Source: Gammaproteobacteria bacterium (lineage in GTDB: Bacteria > Pseudomonadota > Gammaproteobacteria > Pseudomonadales > Azotimanducaceae). From it: 5,563 bases of DNA. The DNA is taken from the NCBI GenBank assembly GCA_003228415.1, contig QIDL01000588.1, positions 1 through 5,563 of the forward strand, in the 5' to 3' direction. Of the stretch, positions 1 through 5,392 are shown one piece after another (positions within the stretch are counted from its first letter, which is position 1; every line of letters begins with the position of its first letter). The notes under the pieces are model-generated. The model saw only the letters and a list, made by a program, of their open reading frames with translations, searched no databases and was not told where the DNA came from. The position numbers and the translations under genes were made by a program.

Positions 1-555
1 GACCTGTCTACCGATGATCCGGATCCGGCCGGGCGTCTTCAGAAGATTGCCCAGTCATCCCGCACCGCGAAGGGATTTACCCAGGATATTGCCAAGGCGC
101 TGGACACCGGCGTGGCACTGCCAGGCCTTCCGGCCTCTTTTGCCGCCGGAGTGCGCGTTGCAGAGATGACCCGGGTGGCGAACCTGCCGGGCCTGCAGCT
201 ACCCTTCAACGTGGTGATCTCCAATGTGCCGGGGCCCCGGCAGACCCTTTACTCCTGCGGTGCGAAAGTGCTCACTCATTACCCGGTCTCCATTCCGGCC
301 CACACCCAGGCGGTCAATATCACCGTCCATAGCTATGCGGGTGATTTGTTCTTCGCACTGACAGCCTGTGCCAGGGCGCTGCCTGACGCAGACGTACTGT
401 GCGAGGATATCTTAGCCGCCTATCAGGAACTCAAGGTGCTTTACGATGTATCGTCGGCCCCTGTCGCATTGCAACAACCAGAGACCGTTTCAGCCACGCC
501 GATTGCACCGATGAGTAGACCGGAAGACGAAGATCCGCACCCGAAGGCTGCGTAA
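1..555 (+). CDS. Wax ester synthase/diacylglycerol acyltransferase (WS/DGAT), C-terminal part, 5' truncated by window edge
   Basis: The frame is open from the first base to TAA at 553-555, giving 184 visible residues. The family joins an acyl-CoA to a fatty alcohol or diacylglycerol, making wax ester or triacylglycerol at the inner membrane or lipid droplet. The visible part matches the family's C-terminal domain (DUF1298/WS_DGAT_C). The hallmark SNVPGPR is at visible residues 74-80, followed by LYSCGAKVL and a YPVS stretch, then the AVNITVHSYAGDLFF core strands and a closing helix that ends near LKVL. The last 37 or so residues are a Pro- and Glu-rich tail beyond the domain. The catalytic HHxxxDG motif belongs to the N-terminal half and lies outside the window, so activity cannot be judged. 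No convincing terminator follows; only a weak AT stem before a T-run at 570-588 was seen. Family assignment is firm, substrate preference is not. Confidence 0.9.
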   Translation, partial: DLSTDDPDPAGRLQKIAQSSRTAKGFTQDIAKALDTGVALPGLPASFAAGVRVAEMTRVANLPGLQLPFNVVISNVPGPRQTLYSCGAKVLTHYPVSIPAHTQAVNITVHSYAGDLFFALTACARALPDADVLCEDILAAYQELKVLYDVSSAPVALQQPETVSATPIAPMSRPEDEDPHPKAA

Positions 556-610
556 ACCGGCTATAAATCAATAAGATATTATTTTTTTCGATTTTGGGTT
601 GTACCGCTCG

Positions 611-646
611 ATGTTGTGGTGCACAATGCGTTGTGCATCGCAACAT
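611..646. promoter_or_regulatory. 36-bp near-perfect palindrome upstream of phasin; candidate PhaR-type operator or leader hairpin
   Basis: Arm 611-626 (ATGTTGTGGTGCACAA) faces arm 631-646 (TTGTGCATCGCAACAT) across the 4-base centre TGCG. Fourteen of 16 positions are complementary. The other two (617/640 and 619/638) would be G-U wobble pairs in a + strand transcript. Each arm has its own dyad: TTGTG-N3-CACAA at 614-626 and TGC-N3-GCA at 634-642. TGC/GCA inverted repeats upstream of phasin genes are known targets of the PHA-responsive repressor PhaR in Paracoccus and relatives; phaR itself is not in the window. The site lies 49 bases before the phasin ATG. It overlaps a weak promoter candidate (TTGTAC 599-604, 17-base spacer, CACAAT 622-627), as a repressor site should. 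No T-run follows it directly, so it is not an ordinary terminator for the upstream gene. The palindrome is certain; the role is inferred. Confidence 0.6.
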
Positions 647-695
647 ACGCCTTGGTTAAACACACGAACAACAAGGCACAAACGAGGAAATACGA

Positions 696-1049
696 ATGAG
701 CGTTTTGGAAAATGGACTGGAGAACAGCGCCAAGCTGGGCCGTAAACTGTTCGATCTGAACAACAGCACCCTGGTGAAGATCGCAGAGCTTTCTGCAGAG
801 AATTTCAAGAAATACCTGGAATTGAACCAGAGCTATGTATCCAAGCTGCCGGAAGTCAGCGATGTCAGCACTTTTGTAGAGCTGCAGCGTGACTATGGCA
901 AGGATCTCTGGGAAGGCATTCAGGCCGATGTGCGCGCCCGCGGCGAGATCGTCAAGGAAGCCGCCGAGCAGACTGGCTCTCTGGTTCGTGGCACGTTCAG
1001 TTCCGAAGAGGAAGTTGTGGCCGAGTCTGAGACCGCTGCTGCGGCCTGA
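696..1049 (+). CDS. phaP: Phasin family protein, PHA granule-associated
   Basis: This 117-residue acidic, helix-rich protein has the composition and layout of Phasin_2 family members. A first amphipathic helix region spans about residues 5-50 (KLGRKLFDLNNSTLVKIAEL). The conserved VSTFVELQRDYGKDLWE segment is at 57-73, and a second helix runs to about 98. The low-complexity tail is Glu- and Ala-rich (SSEEEVVAESETAAAA). Phasins coat PHA granules, limit their coalescence and are usually very abundant. The protein is somewhat shorter than the common 140-190 residues. The ATG start is supported by a GAGGA ribosome site at 684-688, 7 bases upstream. A palindromic candidate operator lies upstream, a Rho-independent terminator follows, and the PHA synthase gene comes next, which strengthens the call. 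No signal peptide or membrane segment is present. Confidence 0.85.
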   Translation: MSVLENGLENSAKLGRKLFDLNNSTLVKIAELSAENFKKYLELNQSYVSKLPEVSDVSTFVELQRDYGKDLWEGIQADVRARGEIVKEAAEQTGSLVRGTFSSEEEVVAESETAAAA

Positions 1050-1098
1050 ACCGACCCGCCGAGTCCGCTGGTTGAACCAGCCGGACGGAAAGCAAACG

Positions 1099-1136
1099 AA
1101 AAACCGGTATTTCGATCGTAGAAATGCCGGTTTTTT
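1099..1136 (+). terminator. Rho-independent terminator after phasin gene
   Basis: The arm AACCGGTATTTC (1102-1113) pairs with GAAATGCCGGTT (1121-1132) around the 7-base loop GATCGTA. The only non-Watson-Crick position is one U-G wobble. Six T residues (1131-1136) follow the CCGG stem base, and an A-run (1099-1103) extends pairing into the T-run. It lies 50 bases past the phasin stop and 72 bases before the phaC start. It should end most phasin transcripts and leave phaC to read-through or to its own promoter. No strong promoter was found in 1137-1207. Confidence 0.9.
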
Positions 1137-1207
1137 AATTACATACCTGAAACCGGTGACGGATTAACATCCACCAGGCATCGATAGCCGTTGGCGGGAG
1201 AGACTCG

Positions 1208-2890
1208 ATGGCGAAGCAGGAAGACGCACCAGAAATTATTGCCGAGCGTACCGAAGCTGCCGCGGCAGCGGGTGGCTTCGGTATCGATCCCCGATCCTTC
1301 ATGGATACCTGGGGCAGAATTCTCGAGGAAGCATCCGTCCAGCCGCGCGCGCTGCTGGAAGCCGGCAGGAAGTTCGGTACCGATCTCGGCAGCATCTGGT
1401 TTGGTAATAGCGATATCGGACCAGCGGCGGGGGATGCCAGGTTCAGTGACGCGGCGTGGCAGGATAACGCCGTCTATCGCCGTATTGGTCAGTCTTATCA
1501 AGCCTGGAGCGGCGCCATGGATGAATGGCTCGATCGCTCCGGACTCGAGGGGATTGAACGTGACCGGGCTCAATTCGTGCTTAACGCGACCAAGGACCTG
1601 ATGGCGCCGGTGAACTCATTGGCGGGTAATCCTGAGGCCCTGAAGAAGCTCAGAGAGACTCAGGGCCGCAGCCTGATCCAGGGTTTCAAAAATTTTATTG
1701 ACGATATCCAGCACAACCACGGCTATCCGGCGGTTGCCGATCGCCACGCCTTCAAGGTCGGCGTTGACGTGGCCGCCACGCCGGGTGCGGTGATTTTCAG
1801 GAACGAGCTCTTTGAACTCATCCAGTACCAGCCGGTGACCGAAATGGTGTCACCAATTCCTTTGCTCTACGTGTTCAGCCAGGTCAATCGATTCTACCTC
1901 GGCGATCTGACGCCCGATCGCAGTCTGTTCAAACGCTTGCTGGACGCCGGCATTCCCGTTTACGCGATCAGTTGGCGCAACCCGACGAAAGAGCAGAGCG
2001 ACTGGAACATCGATACCTATGCCGACGGCATCATAGAAGCCATCAAGGTGATCCAGCAGGTTGGCAAGTGCCATAAGGTGCACCTGATGGGCCTCTGTGC
2101 CGGTGGTCTGGCGGCGGCGGCAGCGGCCGGCGTACTCGACGCCCGAGGTGACGACTGCATCGACACCCTGAGTCTGTTCGTCAACGTCCTGGATTCGCGC
2201 CCGGGAGAGAGTGAGTTCGGTCTGTTCGTTACCGAGCGTTCCGTAGAGGCGCAGAAGAGCGCGGTCCGGGAGCGAGGCATATTTACCGAGCGCAACGTCT
2301 TCGAGATGTTCGCCATGATCAGGATCGAAGAAAGCGTCATGAGTTTCTTCCGCAGCAATTACCTGCTGGGCGAAGCGCCGGTCAAGCATCCGCTGCTGTT
2401 CTGGTCCATGGACTACACTCGCGTTCCCGCGGAGATGCAGTGTGATTTTCTCGACCTCGGGCAGGACAACAAACTGGCCAAGAAAGAGCTTCGAGTGCTG
2501 GGCAAGCGCCTGGATCTATCGAAAATCGACTATCCGGTCTACATCATGGCCGGTACCACAGACCACATCACGCCGTGGAAGGCCTGTTATCGCAGCACAC
2601 AATTGTTTGGATCAGACGTGATATTCGTGCTGACCAATCAGAACCATACCCAGACCATCAGTTCCAGAGCCGACAATCGGCATCTGAAGTACTGGGTGGC
2701 TGACGAGTTACCCCAGGATCCGGAACAGGCACTCCAGGCGGTGGAGGCGCAGGATGGATCCTGGACCGGGCATTGGGTCGACTGGCTGAACGATCGCTTT
2801 GAAGAGCCGGTGAAGCCAAAGAAAAAGCCTGGCTCCAAGAAATTCCCGATCCTCGGAGCAGCGCCAGGCGAATACGTGCTGGAGAGCTAG
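1208..2890 (+). CDS. phaC: Poly(3-hydroxyalkanoate) synthase, class I-like
   Basis: The 560-residue protein polymerises (R)-3-hydroxyacyl-CoA into PHA on the granule surface. Its length fits class I. An N-terminal helical domain (to about residue 180) precedes an alpha/beta-hydrolase core. The lipase-like box is GLCAGG (295-300) with nucleophile Cys297. The catalytic Asp is Asp452 in TTDHITPW, and the catalytic His is His480 in LTNQNHTQT. The conserved SWRNP stretch is at 255-259, and the C-terminal APGEYV (552-557) shows that the end is intact. The usual GHIxxxxNPP context of the histidine is replaced by NHTQTISSRADN, and the box has Leu where Tyr or Phe is common, so this is a divergent branch. 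Ala-rich helix 302-307 follows the nucleophile. The ATG is preceded by GGGAG (1196-1200), 7 bases away. The gene follows phasin and a terminator, and converges on a dehydrogenase gene 19 bp away. The polymer's monomer type cannot be read from the sequence. Confidence 0.95.
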   Translation: MAKQEDAPEIIAERTEAAAAAGGFGIDPRSFMDTWGRILEEASVQPRALLEAGRKFGTDLGSIWFGNSDIGPAAGDARFSDAAWQDNAVYRRIGQSYQAWSGAMDEWLDRSGLEGIERDRAQFVLNATKDLMAPVNSLAGNPEALKKLRETQGRSLIQGFKNFIDDIQHNHGYPAVADRHAFKVGVDVAATPGAVIFRNELFELIQYQPVTEMVSPIPLLYVFSQVNRFYLGDLTPDRSLFKRLLDAGIPVYAISWRNPTKEQSDWNIDTYADGIIEAIKVIQQVGKCHKVHLMGLCAGGLAAAAAAGVLDARGDDCIDTLSLFVNVLDSRPGESEFGLFVTERSVEAQKSAVRERGIFTERNVFEMFAMIRIEESVMSFFRSNYLLGEAPVKHPLLFWSMDYTRVPAEMQCDFLDLGQDNKLAKKELRVLGKRLDLSKIDYPVYIMAGTTDHITPWKACYRSTQLFGSDVIFVLTNQNHTQTISSRADNRHLKYWVADELPQDPEQALQAVEAQDGSWTGHWVDWLNDRFEEPVKPKKKPGSKKFPILGAAPGEYVLES

Positions 2891-2909
2891 GGATCCTCTA
2901 AACAGGAGT

Positions 2910-3923
2910 TCAGGGGTGAATCTGCACCTTGATCGAGCGCGTCGATTTGTCTTCGGCGGTGGCAAATGCTTTGTCTACCTCATCCAGAGCGAAGGTATGG
3001 GTGATGAGTGGCTGAATCAGGTCGGCGTTGGCCACTGCCAGTTCCGTGCCCAATTGAAAGTCGCCATGCTCTGATTCACGGCTGTAGCAGTTCGATGCCG
3101 CCAGCGTGAGTTCTTTGGAAAAGAAGGTCATTCCCGGAATTTCCGGAGATCCCTGGAACAGCCCGAGCATCGAGATGCGCCCGCCGGTACGGGCGATCTG
3201 CACCGATTCCGTCAGCGTTTTGGTTTCACCGCCGACAGTTTCAATCACCACATCCGCATGTTGATCGCCGATCTCCGCCAGCAGCGACTCGGCGCTGTCG
3301 AATACTCTGTCGGCGCCCAGCGAATGGGCCAGCGCCTGCTGATGCGGATGCCGCGCGGTGATCAGCACTTCACCGGCACCGGCATGCTTCGCGGTGAGGA
3401 TGCTGAGAAGCCCGATCGAGCCCGCTCCGATGATGGCAACCCGATCGCCAATGCCGACTTTGCCGACGCGGGTACCGCGCACGCAGACGGCCATCGGTTC
3501 GGTCAACGCCGCACTGCCACGATCCAGGGCCTTCGGCAGCACGTGGATCAGCGACTCGGGGACGCAGACGTACTCGGCGAGTCCTCCCGGCAGCGCAACA
3601 CCAAAGAGCCGCGTGTCGACACAGAGATTGGCTTTACCGACATCGCAATGAAAACAGTTGCCGCAACCGAGAATCGGCTCCACCGCGACCTGGGTACCGG
3701 TGGTGATCGTCGTGTCGTCACCTGTCGCCTCAATCTCTCCAGCGATCTCATGGCCCGGCCGTATGCCTCGCGGGTTGCCCAGCGCCGCGTGCATGATGTG
3801 CAGGTCCGACCCGCAAATGCCACCGGCGGCGACCCGGATGCGAACCCAGCCCGACTCCGGTTCAGGTAATTCCCGCTCCTCGACGCTGATGGACCCGCCC
3901 TCGCCAAAAACTGCAGCCTTCAT
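2910..3923 (-). CDS. Zinc-dependent medium-chain alcohol/polyol dehydrogenase (MDR superfamily)
   Basis: The 337-residue protein starts as a GroES-like catalytic domain and continues as a Rossmann domain. Catalytic zinc ligands are Cys37 (GGICGSD), His58 with Glu59 (PGHEIAGE) and Glu142 (TEPMAV), the layout seen in sorbitol- and threonine-dehydrogenase-like enzymes. The structural zinc site is complete: Cys87, Cys90, Cys93 and Cys101. The dinucleotide loop is GAGSIG at 166-171. The end of the following strand reads VLITARHPHQ; the acidic residue usual for NAD+ is replaced by Ala-Arg (190-191), which suggests NADP+ (inference). The substrate is unknown; family members oxidise secondary alcohols and polyols reversibly. 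The ATG has a modest AAGAG-type ribosome site (3933-3938 on the complement) 9 bases upstream. The gene converges with phaC and diverges from the GYD operon. A direct role in PHA metabolism is not shown by the sequence. Confidence 0.9.
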   Translation of the reverse strand: MKAAVFGEGGSISVEERELPEPESGWVRIRVAAGGICGSDLHIMHAALGNPRGIRPGHEIAGEIEATGDDTTITTGTQVAVEPILGCGNCFHCDVGKANLCVDTRLFGVALPGGLAEYVCVPESLIHVLPKALDRGSAALTEPMAVCVRGTRVGKVGIGDRVAIIGAGSIGLLSILTAKHAGAGEVLITARHPHQQALAHSLGADRVFDSAESLLAEIGDQHADVVIETVGGETKTLTESVQIARTGGRISMLGLFQGSPEIPGMTFFSKELTLAASNCYSRESEHGDFQLGTELAVANADLIQPLITHTFALDEVDKAFATAEDKSTRSIKVQIHP

Positions 3924-4046
3924 GAATCGTCACTCTTCGATTGATCCGGGCATCCTATGCTGAGAGGGGACATTGGTCCAACTCTGCTATGCCTGGCTAC
4001 AAAGTTGTACACTGCCCTGACAGGACAGCGGAGAAGGACAGGGATC
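3924..4046. promoter_or_regulatory. Divergent intergenic region between dehydrogenase and GYD operon
   Basis: This 123-bp gap must hold promoters for both directions. For the - strand a weak candidate reads TTGGAC (complement of 3976-3981), 18-base spacer, TAGGAT (complement of 3952-3957), about 28 bases before the dehydrogenase ATG. No convincing + strand promoter was found. Three short dyads lie in the gap: TTGG-T-CCAA (3973-3981), TACAA-AG-TTGTA (3998-4009) and CTGcCCTGaCAGGaCAG (4012-4028, one mismatched pair). Any of them could be a repressor site. The last sits just upstream of the GYD ribosome site. Their roles are guesses. Confidence 0.4.
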
Positions 4047-4352
4047 ATGGCCACCTACATCATGATGAGCACCCTCACTGACGAGGGCCGAAAAACACTC
4101 AAAGAACGACCGGAACGCCTGAAGGCCGTTAACAAAGAAGTGGAAGCCATGGGCGCACGGGTGATGAGTCAGTATGCCGTGCTCGGGGGCTACGACTTTA
4201 TCAACATCATCGAAGCCCCATCAAACGAAGTCATGTCCCGACTCTCCATGGAACTCGGCTCGAGAGGCACCATCAAGGTGACCACCTTTCCGGCAATGGA
4301 CATCGATGCGTTTGTGGACATGTTAAAGGGTACCACCCCCAGCGGTTCCTGA
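4047..4352 (+). CDS. Stand-alone GYD domain protein
   Basis: This 101-residue protein matches the GYD family (PF08734), small bacterial proteins of unknown function named for a Gly-Tyr-Asp motif. The motif is at residues 48-50 in AVLGGYDFINIIEAP. The N-terminal strand MATYIMM, the helix with RPERLKAVNKEVEAMGA, and the closing PAMDIDAFVDML are typical. The fold is expected to be a ferredoxin-like alpha/beta unit that dimerises (from family knowledge). The frame stays open upstream to an ATG at 3957, but the 4047 ATG is preferred. It has AAGGA (4034-4038) 8 bases upstream, it begins exactly at the conserved domain start, and the extra 30 residues would be unlike the family. It is followed after 2 bases by a gene whose N-terminus is a second GYD domain, so it is the first gene of a tight operon. 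No enzyme activity can be assigned. Confidence 0.88.
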   Translation: MATYIMMSTLTDEGRKTLKERPERLKAVNKEVEAMGARVMSQYAVLGGYDFINIIEAPSNEVMSRLSMELGSRGTIKVTTFPAMDIDAFVDMLKGTTPSGS

Positions 4353-4354
4353 TT

Positions 4355-5392
4355 GTGCCGACCTATGTGATGCTGATGCGCTACCACTCCGAGGGCTACA
4401 AGGCCATCATGGAGCAGCCGGAGCGTGTCAGGGAAATTCATGAGGCGCTGATCCGCTGGGAATCGAAGATTCTGCAGAGCTATCACATGCTGGGAGGCTG
4501 GGATCAGTGCACGATTTTCGAAGCGCCGGACAACTTCAAAGCCTACCGGGCCACGCTGGCCCAGGAATTCGGTACCACCGCGGAAACCGAAATTCTACCT
4601 ACCATCGACATGGATCTGTTTGCCAGACTCATTTCTCAGGAGGCTGGCACGGTAGGACCCCATGAGTGGCAGATCAGCCTGTGGGCCAAGCTCACCCGCC
4701 TGGCCTGGCGCCACCACGCTTACGGGCAATGGGTGAAACCCTACTGCAAACCACTGACCATCACCGGACGAGAGAAATTCAGCACCATCGATGGCCCCTG
4801 CATCGTGGTCGCCAACCACACCAGCCACATGGACGCGCTGGTCCTGCATAGCGCGTTACCCGAGCGTCGTCGCTGGAATATCTACGCCGGTGCCGCCGCC
4901 GATCGCTGGTTCATCCGCGGTCGCAAGGAACTGGTGATGCAGCCCTGGTATCAATCACTGGCCATGGGCACCTTTCCAATTCAGCGGGGTGGCGGCTCAA
5001 AAGCACTCGACTATCCGAAGTGGCTGCTGGACAAAGGCTGCAACGTGATCATTTTCCCCGAAGGCACCCGCTCGACGAGTCGCAGCATGGCCAAGTTTCG
5101 CCATGGCGTATCACTCCTCGCCCTGGCAAAAAATGTGCCCGTGGTGCCAGTATTTCTCACGGGATTACGCAAGCTCCGGCCGAAAGGGTCGAAAGAGATC
5201 ATTCCCGGACCGGCCGGCGCGCACATTCTCGATCCGATCTATTTCGAGGCTGGGACGGAAGTTCCCGACGCCACCCGGCAGATCTACGAAGCACTCAATA
5301 CCGTCCACAAGCGTGTCAACGAATTCGGTGATGAAGCGGCTAACCCGGACTGGCAACCGCCGGCGGCAGAAGTTTCTGCCGCAGCCAGTTGA
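4355..5392 (+). CDS. Fusion of GYD domain and PlsC-type lysophospholipid acyltransferase
   Basis: The protein has 345 residues in two parts. Residues 1-95 align without gaps to the preceding GYD protein (about 27 of 92 identical by hand count), but the motif is Gly-Trp-Asp (48-50). Residues 104-325 form a PlsC-type acyltransferase, the family that moves an acyl group from acyl-CoA or acyl-ACP to a lysophospholipid such as 1-acylglycerol-3-phosphate. Motif I is NHTSHMD (His155-x4-Asp160), motif II FPIQR (207-211), motif III FPEGTRS (234-240), and motif IV VPVVPVF (261-267). All key residues are present, so activity is expected. It probably acts at the inner membrane face; no clear transmembrane helix is seen. 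GTG is chosen as start because it gives MPTYVMLM, matching MATYIMM next door. There is no good ribosome site, so translation is probably coupled to the upstream gene, which ends 2 bases before. The Ala-rich C-terminal tail overlaps the convergent hydrolase gene. The acyl acceptor is unknown. Confidence 0.9.
   Translation: MPTYVMLMRYHSEGYKAIMEQPERVREIHEALIRWESKILQSYHMLGGWDQCTIFEAPDNFKAYRATLAQEFGTTAETEILPTIDMDLFARLISQEAGTVGPHEWQISLWAKLTRLAWRHHAYGQWVKPYCKPLTITGREKFSTIDGPCIVVANHTSHMDALVLHSALPERRRWNIYAGAAADRWFIRGRKELVMQPWYQSLAMGTFPIQRGGGSKALDYPKWLLDKGCNVIIFPEGTRSTSRSMAKFRHGVSLLALAKNVPVVPVFLTGLRKLRPKGSKEIIPGPAGAHILDPIYFEAGTEVPDATRQIYEALNTVHKRVNEFGDEAANPDWQPPAAEVSAAAS

Noticed and set aside
570..588. 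AT-rich stem AATAA-GATA-TTATT with T-run, as terminator of the WS/DGAT gene
   Set aside because: The stem is only five A-T pairs and too weak to count as a Rho-independent terminator.
1147..1158. Second AAACCGGT copy just after the phasin terminator, as an anti-terminator arm
   Set aside because: The match to the 3' arm is only about seven bases, against a 12-pair terminator stem, so a switch is unlikely.
1850..2389. 179-codon open frame on the - strand inside phaC
   Set aside because: It lies wholly antisense to a certain gene, has no recognisable motif, and is explained by the codon bias of a GC-rich gene.
2826..2834. AGCC-T-GGCT dyad with a nearby A-run, as a - strand terminator for the dehydrogenase
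   Set aside because: The usable stem is about three pairs, and the site lies inside phaC coding sequence.
2891..2909. Terminator in the phaC/dehydrogenase gap
   Set aside because: Only a 4-bp dyad (TCCT/AGGA) is present, with no U-run.
3258..3869. 203-codon open frame on the + strand inside the dehydrogenase gene
   Set aside because: Its translation is Arg-rich and low in hydrophobic runs, with no family resemblance. The opposite strand encodes a complete zinc dehydrogenase.
3957..4046. Possible 30-residue N-terminal extension of the first GYD protein
   Set aside because: No ribosome site precedes the 3957 ATG, while the 4047 ATG has a good one and starts at the conserved domain edge.
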